A stretch of DNA of 7,178 nucleotides from Actinomycetota bacterium (GTDB taxonomy: Bacteria; Acidobacteriota; Blastocatellia; Chloracidobacteriales; Chloracidobacteriaceae), in NCBI GenBank assembly GCA_013298335.1, contig JAAFHI010000156.1, positions 1 to 7,178 on the forward strand, written 5' to 3'. Of the stretch, positions 1-5,907 are shown in pieces. The notes under the pieces were generated by a model that was not told where the DNA came from, searched no databases, and worked only from the letters and a program-made list of their open reading frames with translations. The number at the start of each line of letters is the position of its first letter. The first letter of the stretch is position 1. Made by a program: the position numbers and the translations under genes.

Positions 1-1
1 C

Positions 2-688
2 GGGACCGCACATCATGAAAAAGGACGCTACGACAAGGCCATCGCCGATTTCACCGGGGCGATCCGGCTGCAACCCGACCATCCCTACGCCTTTTTGAAC
101 CGGGGGGCGGCCCAGGAAAAACTCGGCGAGTACGACAAGGCCGTCGCCGACTACGACGAAGCCATCCGGCTCAAGCCCGACTTCTCCGAAGCCTTCCGCA
201 ACCGGGGACTCATCTTCTTTTATAGGGGAGAACTTGAACGCGCGCTGGCCGACACGAACGAGGCCATCCGGCTGAACCCAAGCGACCCGGTCGCCATCAA
301 CAATCTCGGCGCGATCCATCAGAAGGAGGGCGACTTCCCCGCCGCCATCGCCGCGTTTGACGAAGCCATCCGGCTTGACCCGGAAAACGCGACCGCGCTC
401 AACAACCGCGGCTGGGCATTTCACAAAACCGGGAATCTGCCCGCCGCCATCGCCGACTTCGACGAGGCGGTCCGCCTGATGCCGGGCGAGGCGGTGGCCT
501 TCTTCAATCGCGGCAACGCCTACGCCGACAACGGCCAGCCGGACCACGCGGTGGCGAGTTTCTCGGAAGCCATCCGGTTGAAACCCGATTTCGCCTCGGC
601 CCTGCACAACCGCGCAGCGGCATATCAAAAACTCGGAAATCAGAATCTTGCCGACGCCGACACCCGGCGGGCAAAAGCACTTGGGTAG
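2..688 (+). CDS. TPR repeat protein, 3' part (N-terminus outside window)
   Basis: The reading frame is open from the first bases, so the gene starts upstream of the window; 228 residues are visible before the TAG at 686-688. They form one partial and about six 34-residue tetratricopeptide repeats. Each has the pattern NRG-x-A/I-x6-G-x4-A-I-A-D-F-D-E-A-I-R-L-x-P-x-x-x-x-A (for example GEYDKAVADYDEAIRLKPD). The last repeat (from LHNRAAAYQKLGN) degenerates and ends in a basic ADTRRAKALG helix, as expected for a capping helix. TPR arrays form a superhelical scaffold that binds other proteins or peptides; no catalytic domain is visible, and any signal peptide or N-terminal domain would lie outside the window. 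The TTG near position 95 is internal and not a real start, because repeat-like sequence (KGRYDKAIADF) precedes it in frame. The partner and cellular role are unknown. The next gene starts about 80 bp downstream. Confidence 0.9.
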   Translation, partial: GTAHHEKGRYDKAIADFTGAIRLQPDHPYAFLNRGAAQEKLGEYDKAVADYDEAIRLKPDFSEAFRNRGLIFFYRGELERALADTNEAIRLNPSDPVAINNLGAIHQKEGDFPAAIAAFDEAIRLDPENATALNNRGWAFHKTGNLPAAIADFDEAVRLMPGEAVAFFNRGNAYADNGQPDHAVASFSEAIRLKPDFASALHNRAAAYQKLGNQNLADADTRRAKALG

Positions 689-752
689 TGGTTGAGGCAT
701 CACCGGCCCGCCAAGGACAGGGTATGGTACGCTTTTCCCGCCAAACCCATTC

Positions 753-759
753 AGAAAGG
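753..759 (+). promoter_or_regulatory. Shine-Dalgarno site that fixes the start at 769
   Basis: AGAAAGG lies 9 nt before the ATG at 769-771. The same frame is open further upstream to a GTG at 688, but that GTG overlaps the TPR stop codon and has no comparable site. The residues it would add do not look conserved. I therefore place the start at 769. Confidence 0.6.
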
Positions 760-768
760 TCCCAATTT

Positions 769-1038
769 ATGGCAAATCCTCAATTAAACTCATCGGAGAT
801 TGTTCAAAAGGGACTTGAGATTTACGAATCACGGATTCGATCCGCCGTCGAAAACGAGAGTCACGGCAAGGTCATCGCCATCGACATTGATTCGGGAGCG
901 TTCGAGATTGATTCCGATGGCCCGGAAGCCGTTGACCGCCTCCGCGCCCGGCACCCGAATGCCCGCATTGCCCTCCATCGGATTGGATTTCCTTCACTTT
1001 ATAAAATCGGGGCTTTCCCTCGCCGTTCTCCAAAATGA
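769..1038 (+). CDS. small conserved partner protein of clan AA aspartic protease
   Basis: This gene encodes an 89-residue soluble protein with no membrane segment or signal peptide. The N-terminal half (residues 10-30, EIVQKGLEIYESRIRSAVEN) is probably helical. The core GKVIAIDIDSGAFEID (33-48), followed by A-V-D-R-L-R-A-R-x-P-N-A-R-I and R-I-G-F-x-S-L-Y-K-I-G (to about 81), matches from memory a small uncharacterised family. In cyanobacteria and other bacteria that family often sits directly upstream of a clan AA aspartic protease gene. Here its TGA overlaps the protease ATG (ATGA, 1035-1038), which implies translational coupling and joint function. The arrangement resembles a toxin-antitoxin or enzyme-inhibitor pair, but I know of no demonstrated function. 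The start is ATG 769, supported by AGAAAGG 9 nt upstream. Family recognition is moderately sure; the biochemical role is unknown. Confidence 0.8.
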   Translation: MANPQLNSSEIVQKGLEIYESRIRSAVENESHGKVIAIDIDSGAFEIDSDGPEAVDRLRARHPNARIALHRIGFPSLYKIGAFPRRSPK

Positions 1039-1403
1039 TCCAAGGAACTGTTTCTCCCAATCTGGATTTGGCGGTCCGTCTCATCATCACCGGTCCAGGA
1101 GGAAAATCCGTTGAAGTTGAAGCCTTTATCGACACCGGGTTCGATGGCGCACTGACCCTCCCGCCGGACTTTATTTCTCAATTGGGGTTATCCCTTGCTG
1201 GTGACGCCTCAATAACTCTTGCGGATGGAAGTATTGTCCAACACGACGTTTTTTCAGCTTCGGTTCTTTGGGATCAAAAATCCCGGCGGGTTTTCGTTAC
1301 GGAAGTCGAATCGGAGCCACTTATCGGGACTCAATTGTTGAACGGTTTTGAACTCCTTGCTCAATTCACTCCGAACGGAAATCTTGCTCTTCGCAAGCTC
1401 TGA
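1035..1403 (+). CDS. clan AA (retropepsin-like) aspartic protease
   Basis: This gene encodes a 122-residue single-domain protein of the retroviral-type aspartic protease fold. The catalytic signature is V-E-A-F-I-D-T-G-F-D-G (residues 28-38) with D33 as the expected catalytic aspartate. It is followed by the family's L-T-L-P-P motif (40-44), ADGS flap-like region (63-66) and the late hydrophobic-Gly strand P-L-I-G-T (95-99), then LLNGFEL. The length is typical of the small bacterial members, which must dimerise because each chain carries one DTG. There is no signal peptide, so a cytoplasmic location is likely. The start codon overlaps the upstream partner gene's stop and has no good ribosome binding site of its own, consistent with coupled translation. 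The transcript probably ends at the hairpin at 1461-1495. The substrate is unknown for this bacterial group. The family assignment is firm; the function as a paired module is inference. Confidence 0.88.
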   Translation: MIQGTVSPNLDLAVRLIITGPGGKSVEVEAFIDTGFDGALTLPPDFISQLGLSLAGDASITLADGSIVQHDVFSASVLWDQKSRRVFVTEVESEPLIGTQLLNGFELLAQFTPNGNLALRKL

Positions 1404-1413
1404 AATCTGCTCC

Positions 1414-1461
1414 TCAATACAATTCAGCCTCATTTTCCGGGCGGGTTTTCCAGCGGTGGTG
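1414..1461 (-). pseudogene. remnant of a second LpxL-type acyltransferase C-terminus
   Basis: Read on the minus strand, these 48 nt encode HHRWKTRPENEAELY followed by TGA. The intact acyltransferase at 2168-3109 ends HRRWKTRPEGEGELY-TGA. Twelve of 15 residues and 39 of 48 bases agree, and 21 bases in a row are identical between 1435-1455 and 2189-2209. Such a match is far beyond chance. Upstream in this frame (beyond 1461) the similarity stops at once and the translation becomes unrelated (LysLysArg-rich, from the terminator T-tract). I read this as the last 15 codons left from a duplicated or replaced lpxL-family gene, or a small recombined fragment. It now lies just after the protease gene and touches the protease terminator hairpin. 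Confidence 0.7.
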
Positions 1462-1495
1462 CCGGCGTAATGTCGCAAACGCGGCGTTTTTTTTT
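1461..1495 (+). terminator. Rho-independent terminator of the protease pair
   Basis: The left arm GCCGGCGT (1461-1468) pairs with ACGCGGC (1479-1485), giving seven pairs with one bulged G and a 10-nt loop. It is followed by G and nine T residues (1487-1495). It lies 57 bp after the protease stop codon, in the right orientation. Confidence 0.75.
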
Positions 1496-1598
1496 CGGTG
1501 TTTCAATTTGGGATGTTCAACTGAAGATGCCGATTTCCGATCCAAATTCGTCGACGGAAGATTCACGGGACGATTTCAGGAAGGTTTGAAGTTTGCCC

Positions 1599-1618
1599 GA
1601 CGGTTATCCGTCTTTTTT
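1599..1618 (+). terminator. second intrinsic terminator, no obvious gene before it
   Basis: A perfect 5-bp stem, GACGG (1599-1603) with CCGTC (1608-1612), closes a TTAT loop and is followed directly by six T residues (1613-1618). It may be a backup terminator for the protease pair or the end of a short transcript starting within 1496-1598. The only in-frame ORF ending just before it is 20 codons (ATG 1527, TGA 1587-1589) with no good ribosome binding site. Confidence 0.55.
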
Positions 1619-1732
1619 GCGTGGTGCGGGTGCGCGTTGAACCGGAAATGGCGCGCGGCGGCGACCTGGAACCTACGGACCCTGGTTCCTTTCGTTCGGC
1701 GGTTTCTTTTGGGGAATTTCTTTCGACCGGAG

Positions 1733-1941
1733 CCGTTTCGCGACGCATTTTAGCGTTTTGTCGCGCATTTTACTGTTTTGCGACCGTCCGGGCCCGTTTC
1801 GCGCCGCATTTTACCGTTTTCGCGCCCATTTTACGGTTTTGCGACGGTCCGGAGCCGTTTCGCGCCGCATTTTACCGTTTTCGTGCCCATTTTACCGTTT
1901 TGCGACCGTCTGGGGCCGTTTCGGGACGTATTTTACCGTTT
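1733..1941. repeat. 61-bp tandem repeat, about 3.4 copies
   Basis: Copies begin with CCGTTTCG-like sequence at 1733, 1794, 1855 and 1916, with an exact 61-bp period; the fourth copy stops after about 26 bp. Each unit has a finer three-part structure of about 20-21 bp, two parts carrying CATTTTACCGTTTT. The CATTTTA core falls at 1746, 1766, 1807, 1827, 1868 and 1888, with a variant at 1929, at alternating 20 and 41 bp steps. A degenerate partial unit (CGACCGGAG) precedes the first copy. Because 61 is not a multiple of 3, the apparent peptides repeat in rotating frames, which argues against coding. The array could be a protein-binding array or simply replication slippage. Confidence 0.85.
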
Positions 1942-2026
1942 GAGGGTCTCCGGAAGGCACACTCGGCCAGAAAAAATCTTTACGGCGAACAATGACGCGC
2001 CCAAAAACCGGGGACCAGTTCCGATT

Positions 2027-2166
2027 TTCATCCCTCATCCCTCATCCCTCCGCCTTCCGCCTTCCGCCTTCCGCCTTCATCCTTCATCCTTCCTCCTTCA
2101 TCCTTCATCCCTCATCCCTCATCCCTCCTCCTTCATCCTTCATCCTTCATCCCTCATCCTTCATCC
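2027..2166. repeat. heptanucleotide array, 20 consecutive units
   Basis: Twenty uninterrupted 7-bp units run from 2027 to 2166: mostly TTCATCC and CTCATCC, with a block of TTCCGCC/CTCCGCC at 2048-2075 and TTCCTCC/CTCCTCC at 2090-2096 and 2125-2131. A last partial unit, TTCA (2167-2170), contains the complement of the acyltransferase TGA stop. On the + strand the array has no stop in any frame and yields the artefact peptide SSFILHPSS. On the minus strand most units carry TGA, so every frame meets a stop soon. Similar heptad arrays are, from memory, common between genes in planctomycete-like, acidobacterial and cyanobacterial genomes. Confidence 0.92.
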
Positions 2167-2167
2167 T

Positions 2168-3109
2168 TCAATAAAGTTCCCCCTCGCCTTCCGGGCGGGT
2201 TTTCCAGCGCCGGTGAATCCAGAGCCACTGGTCGGGATGGCGGCGGATGACTGCTTCGAGGGCTTTCTGATAGGCGGCGGTCGCGGCGGCGACGGCCTCT
2301 TCCCCTTCTGCCGCGATGGGCGGTTCGACCGGGGCGTCGAATTTCAGGATGTGTTTGCGTTCGGCGGCGTCCCAGACAAGGTAGCCCGGCACGACCGCCG
2401 CGCCGGTTCGCAGGGCCAGCGCGGCCACGAGCGGCGTCGAGCAGGCCGGAAGGCCGAAAAAGTCGCAGAAGATGCCCTGGTGGCGCTGAACGTTCACATC
2501 GGCGAGGATGCCGACCGTCTCTCCCTTCCTGAGCGCCGAGACGAACGCCTTCAACCCGGCGCTTTTCGAAAAAATCCGGTTGCCGGAGGCCGAGCGGCGG
2601 CGTTCCACGAGTTCATTGACGGCTTCGTTGTCGATGGGGCGGACGAGGACGTTGAGCGGGTGGCCGAAAAGGCCGTGGGCGAAGGCGCTCAGTTCCCACG
2701 CGCCGATGTGTCCGGTGAGGAAAATCACGCCGCGACCGGCTTTGACGGCGTCGGTGTAGTGTTCCAGCCCGTCGTAGCGGACGATGTCGCCGATATTGTC
2801 CCGATTGAACTTGTGAAACTGGGTGGCCTCGCCGAGCAGGCGTCCGAGGCTGCGGTAACTGGCGCGGAGAATGCGTTTGCGTTCCGCTTCGGATGCGTCG
2901 GGAAAGGCGATGGCAAGATTCCGGAGACCAATCCGGCGCATTTTCAACGGGATGCGGAACAGCGCGAGCGTCAGCGCCTGCCCCAGAAAAAGAGCGACCG
3001 ACCGGGGCAGGCGCCCGAACAGCCCGAGGACGGCGGCCACGGCGAGAAACTCGACCCGGCGGCGAAGGGAGACGGGACGGTTGACAGCGGGGCGTTCGGC
3101 GGCTAGCAT
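2168..3109 (-). CDS. LpxL/HtrB-family lysophospholipid (lipid A) acyltransferase
   Basis: The protein has 313 residues and belongs to the bacterial lipid A acyltransferase family, which transfers an acyl chain to the lipid A precursor (or a related lipid) at the inner face of the cytoplasmic membrane. Visible features are an N-terminal hydrophobic helix (about residues 19-33, VEFLAVAAVLGLFGR), the NLAIAFPD motif (64-71) and the catalytic H-x4-E box in LTGHIGAWE (H134, E139). The R-P-I-D-N region starts near 157, GILADVNVQRHQGIFCDFFG near 200, and the closing HPDQWLWIHRRWKTRP from 291. The usual D-Q pair before the FFG region reads D-V-N here. The frame is open to a TTG at 3160, but that would run into the tRNA. 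ATG 3109 has GAGAGG 6 nt upstream and gives a normal family length. The stop codon abuts the heptad array. Acyl chain and exact acceptor cannot be read from sequence, so no specific symbol is given. Confidence 0.92.
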   Translation of the reverse strand: MLAAERPAVNRPVSLRRRVEFLAVAAVLGLFGRLPRSVALFLGQALTLALFRIPLKMRRIGLRNLAIAFPDASEAERKRILRASYRSLGRLLGEATQFHKFNRDNIGDIVRYDGLEHYTDAVKAGRGVIFLTGHIGAWELSAFAHGLFGHPLNVLVRPIDNEAVNELVERRRSASGNRIFSKSAGLKAFVSALRKGETVGILADVNVQRHQGIFCDFFGLPACSTPLVAALALRTGAAVVPGYLVWDAAERKHILKFDAPVEPPIAAEGEEAVAAATAAYQKALEAVIRRHPDQWLWIHRRWKTRPEGEGELY

Positions 3110-3115
3110 CGCCAA

Positions 3116-3121
3116 CCTCTC
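3116..3121 (-). promoter_or_regulatory. Shine-Dalgarno site of the acyltransferase gene
   Basis: On the minus strand GAGAGG lies 6 nt before the ATG at 3107-3109. It decides between this ATG and the TTG at 3158-3160, which lies inside the tRNA-Cys gene. Confidence 0.65.
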
Positions 3122-3146
3122 AAGTCGTTCGACGACATGCAGATAC

Positions 3147-3221
<75 letters not shown>

Positions 3222-3273
3222 CTGTTCCCCCACCCGGACGTTCATCCTCTCGATTTTTGCGGAGTTCCACGCG

Positions 3274-3594
3274 ATGACGCCGTTCTTTCTCGGGGTTTCC
3301 TGCACATTGATTGTCACGGTTCTGCTGCTGACGCTCGCCCGCGTCACGGCGGTTCGCGTCAAGAAGGGCGCCGGCATCTTTCATGCGACGGTCAAGCCGC
3401 TGATGATGATGACGGTGCTGCTGATCGTCTTCTATCTGGCCAATCTCGGATTGATCTCGATCCTGACGCTGGCGCGCGTTCCCGGCGACCAGGCGCTGTT
3501 CGTGGCCCTGATTCTCGACGACATTCTGGCGACCATGTGGCTGCTCACGATGTACCGCCGGAACGGTTTGAGCCGGGCCCGCTCCGGCAAGTGA
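3274..3594 (+). CDS. small three-helix membrane protein, unknown function
   Basis: This 106-residue protein has three clear hydrophobic segments: residues about 4-24 (FFLGVSCTLIVTVLLLTLARV), 43-67 (LMMMTVLLIVFYLANLGLISILTL) and 74-93 (ALFVALILDDILATMWLLTM). Basic stretches RVKK (28-31) and YRRNGLSRARSGK (C-terminus) flank them; by the positive-inside rule, the loop after helix 1 and the C-terminus would be cytoplasmic. ATG 3274 has GGAG at 3261-3264, 9 nt upstream. I do not recognise a family. A conserved-looking acidic pair (LDD, within helix 3) is unusual inside a membrane segment. The gene follows the tRNA-Cys and converges with the diadenylate cyclase gene, 38 bp away. The antisense frame here is highly charged, Q/R-rich and overlaps the tRNA, so this strand is the better choice. 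Confidence 0.75.
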   Translation: MTPFFLGVSCTLIVTVLLLTLARVTAVRVKKGAGIFHATVKPLMMMTVLLIVFYLANLGLISILTLARVPGDQALFVALILDDILATMWLLTMYRRNGLSRARSGK

Positions 3595-3632
3595 CGGATT
3601 TTCAATTTCCCGGTCCGCCGATTTCCCGCGAA

Positions 3633-5564
3633 TCACTTCTTCAAACCCGCAAAACCGGGGGTCACGGTCTTCACTCGGGCCGAATCCCGGAGTTCGCGCG
3701 GCAGTTCCGCCCGGATGGCGACTTCGCCGGGCCGTTCATCGCCCGCCGGGGCCACCGTCAGCCGGATATCCGACCCTTTCAGTTTTTCAACGACCGATTT
3801 GATGCCCTCGACTTCAACCGTCACCCGGACGTTTCCGGTTGAAGCCTCGTTCAAAACCAGGTCAAAACGCTTTTTGAAGACAATCGGACGGATTTCGACG
3901 TGAACTTCGACTTCCTGCACCCCGATGATTTCAACGCGGGGGTCCTTGACGTCGATTTTGTACTTTTCGGTGAATGCCTGCGGGTGCATGTTGAGCCAGA
4001 TCGTCTCGGTCCCGACCGACTGGAACGCGAACACCCGACTTTCCGGCCCCCTGAGCCTGGTTTTGTCAGGCGTGACCTTGAAGGATAGCAGTTCGTAGTC
4101 GGAAGGGAGCGCGCCACGGAAGCTCGGTTTGATTTCAACTTCCTGCTCGACCTGCCGCTCCAGACTGACGGTCATCCGCTGCGGATCAAATTCCAGGATT
4201 TCAATGTTGAGCGGTTTTTCGGCGATGACCGCGTCCTCGCGGAGCCGGACGACGCGGTCGCCGGGGTTCTTGCCGTTCATCGGGACCTTGATCCGGAAGG
4301 AATCCGGTCGCAGCCGCTCGACTTCATCGCGGGGACCGCGGACCCGGATGGTCACTTCCCGGACGTTGTCGCTGTTGGCGATGGTCAGGTCGCCGCGCAG
4401 GTCGGAATACTCGATGGGAACGCCGCGGACGATGAAGATGATCGGCTTTTCGGTGTTGGCCGAAAGATAGAGCGCGCCGGTCAGTACGGCGGCAATCAGT
4501 TTCAACCGGGCGTTCCGGCGAAAGACGTAGTTGAAGAAACCGCGAATCAAATCCAGCCAGTTTCCGCCCTGCTTGGCAAAGGCTCCCGGCGACACGAATC
4601 CGCGCTCGCCGATGCGCCGCTCGTTGCCTCCGATGAACACGGGCGTCCCGGAAGGCGGGGTCTCGTTGAGGTCGGAGCCAGTCAGCGAATCCACATTCGA
4701 AATGTCGGTAAAGGAATCCTCGGCAAGCCAGATGCGGCGGCGATACCGCCGGGGCGAGGCCGGGGCCTGCGACAGGTCCATCGCGCGCGACAAAACGGCC
4801 CGGAGTTTCCGGCTGTCGAGATTGCGGGTGATGTAGCCGCGTTCAACGCAGGAAATCACGCCGGTTTCCTCGGAAACCACGATCACGAAGGCGTCCGATT
4901 CCTCGGTGATCCCGATGGCGGCGCGATGGCGCGTACCAAGTTCCTTTGAAAGCCGCGGATTGAGGGTCAGGGGCAGAAAGCAGCTCGCGGCGGCAATCCG
5001 GCGCTGGCGGATGACCACGGCCCCGTCGTGGAGCGGCGCGGCCGTGTTGAAAATGTTGACCAGCAGGTCATAGCTCAGGACGGCGTCCATCTTGACGCCC
5101 CGGTTGATGTATTCCTGAAGTCCGACGTTGCGCTCGAAAACAATCAGCGCCCCGGTTTTCTGGGCCGCGAAGGTGGTCGCCGCGAGAATCACCTCGTCGA
5201 AGGTATCGAGGGGCTTCTTTTCCCGGATTGTCCTGAAGGCAAAGGGGTTGCGGAGGTTGTTCCCGAAGTGGGTGAGGGCCGCGCGAATTTCGTTCTGGAA
5301 CAGGACGATGACGCCGAAGCCGACGTAGACGAGCGCCTGCCGCATGACGAATTCGACCGTGGTCAGCCGGAACCAGTGCGACAACTGGTACAGCACGGCC
5401 ACCACGGCGATGCCGGCGGCCATCTGCATGGCCCGCGTGTCCTTGAGGAGTTTGAGGATTTCATAGACTGCGAAAAAGACCACCACCATGTCGATGACCG
5501 TGGTGATCCGGGCTTCCTGGAGCAGTTGCGCCAAAGACTGAATTGTTTGGAGCAAAAGGTTCAT
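3633..5564 (-). CDS. diadenylate cyclase CdaA fused to CdaR-like YbbR repeats
   Basis: The protein has 643 residues. Residues 1-265 are a full CdaA-type enzyme, which makes c-di-AMP from two ATP. It has three N-terminal membrane helices (about 20-38, 45-63, 73-90) and a cytoplasmic DAC domain with both family signatures, D180-G181-A182 in PLHDGAVVI and R212-H213-R214 in GTRHRAAIG, followed by the acidic TEESDAFVIVVSEE. Residues 266-350 are a polar linker. A fourth membrane helix (about 354-370, LKLIAAVLTGALYLSAN) carries the chain out of the cytoplasm to three YbbR-type beta repeats (about 373-470, 474-560, 564-643), each with V-x-V-x-V-R/E-G-like strands. In Firmicutes CdaA and its regulator CdaR are separate adjacent genes; here both are on one chain with matching topology. 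The ATG start gives the usual CdaA N-terminus but lacks a clear Shine-Dalgarno site. c-di-AMP usually controls potassium and osmotic balance and envelope integrity. The domain calls are firm; the regulatory meaning of the fusion is inferred. Confidence 0.93.
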   Translation of the reverse strand: MNLLLQTIQSLAQLLQEARITTVIDMVVVFFAVYEILKLLKDTRAMQMAAGIAVVAVLYQLSHWFRLTTVEFVMRQALVYVGFGVIVLFQNEIRAALTHFGNNLRNPFAFRTIREKKPLDTFDEVILAATTFAAQKTGALIVFERNVGLQEYINRGVKMDAVLSYDLLVNIFNTAAPLHDGAVVIRQRRIAAASCFLPLTLNPRLSKELGTRHRAAIGITEESDAFVIVVSEETGVISCVERGYITRNLDSRKLRAVLSRAMDLSQAPASPRRYRRRIWLAEDSFTDISNVDSLTGSDLNETPPSGTPVFIGGNERRIGERGFVSPGAFAKQGGNWLDLIRGFFNYVFRRNARLKLIAAVLTGALYLSANTEKPIIFIVRGVPIEYSDLRGDLTIANSDNVREVTIRVRGPRDEVERLRPDSFRIKVPMNGKNPGDRVVRLREDAVIAEKPLNIEILEFDPQRMTVSLERQVEQEVEIKPSFRGALPSDYELLSFKVTPDKTRLRGPESRVFAFQSVGTETIWLNMHPQAFTEKYKIDVKDPRVEIIGVQEVEVHVEIRPIVFKKRFDLVLNEASTGNVRVTVEVEGIKSVVEKLKGSDIRLTVAPAGDERPGEVAIRAELPRELRDSARVKTVTPGFAGLKK

Positions 5565-5697
5565 GAGGCGGCTTACACAAATCCCGAAGCGACGAAACCG
5601 TCACTGATGAATACCCTTGGAATGAAACGTGAAGAGTGAGGAAACGCAGTGGAAGCAGAGAGTTCCACGCGACCTGCCACAAGAAGTTCCGCATCAT

Positions 5698-5713
5698 AGC
5701 ATCGCCCGTGCCA
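5698..5713 (-). promoter_or_regulatory. sigma-54-type (-24/-12) promoter match before the cyclase gene
   Basis: On the minus strand TGGCACG-N4-ATGCT fits the consensus TGGCACG-N4-TTGCW at 11 of 12 defined positions, including the essential GG and GC at correct spacing. It points at the diadenylate cyclase gene and would leave a 5' leader of roughly 120 nt. A TATGAT that could serve as a sigma-70 -10 box overlaps its downstream edge, but its -35 partner (TTGGTT, 16-bp spacer) is poor. No activator site was identified. This is a single sequence match. Confidence 0.4.
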
Positions 5714-5754
5714 AAACCAACCCGCTTCCCCAAAAAGACAAAAATTATTTTTTC

Positions 5755-5786
5755 GTAACTGTTCAGAGTCCCCCGCTTCAGCGGGG
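5755..5786 (+). repeat. left terminal inverted repeat of the MITE
   Basis: This 32-bp arm differs from the inverted right arm only at the fifth base (C versus T) and the base in the small hairpin loop (C versus G). It includes a 6-bp stem, CCCCGC/GCGGGG, with a TTCA loop. Confidence 0.85.
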
Positions 5787-5875
5787 ATAAATTCGGAACG
5801 GACCAATTCAACGGGCGCAAATGCCATTCAGGAAGTTCACGTCGCCATCAGATGAATTGCCGCGACGGTTCTTTT

Positions 5876-5907
5876 CCCCGCTCAAGCGGGGGACTCTGAA
5901 CAATTAC
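5876..5907 (-). repeat. right terminal inverted repeat of the MITE
   Basis: This is the inverted partner of 5755-5786, ending in ...CTCTGAACAATTAC on the + strand. Its hairpins lack a T-tract in either direction, so I do not call it a terminator. Confidence 0.85.

Larger units (their letters stand above)
1404..2167. other. repeat-rich gap without an intact gene
   Basis: No frame here reads as a credible protein. The long + strand frames arise because the 61-bp and heptanucleotide repeats lack stop codons on that strand. The gap contains an acyltransferase fossil (1414-1461), two intrinsic terminators (1461-1495 and 1599-1618), the 61-bp tandem repeat (1733-1941) and the heptad array (2027-2166). 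The stretches 1496-1598, 1619-1732 and 1942-2026 show nothing I can assign. Confidence 0.75.

Noticed and set aside
692..728. promoter for the protease pair (TTGAGG ... TATGGT)
   Set aside because: The spacing between the two boxes is about 25 bp, too long for a sigma-70 promoter.
1733..1941. CRISPR-like array
   Set aside because: The units are contiguous tandem copies with no unique spacers and there are no cas genes.
1778..3106. 442-codon + strand open frame
   Set aside because: It starts in the 61-bp repeat, crosses the stop-free heptad array (SSFILHPSS peptide) and then runs antisense to the acyltransferase, whose conserved motifs prove the other strand codes.
5028..5639. 203-codon + strand frame
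   Set aside because: It lies antisense to the cyclase domain of the CdaA-CdaR gene, is unusually acidic and charged, and shows no domain; it is a GC-rich shadow.
5771..5786. intrinsic terminator at the MITE hairpin
   Set aside because: The stem is strong, but it is followed by ATAAATTC rather than a T-tract, and the hairpin belongs to the inverted repeat arm.
5461..5820. 119-codon minus frame upstream of the cyclase gene
   Set aside because: It begins in the MITE, shares the SPLKRGTLN artefact with the opposite frame, overlaps the cyclase gene and resembles no protein.
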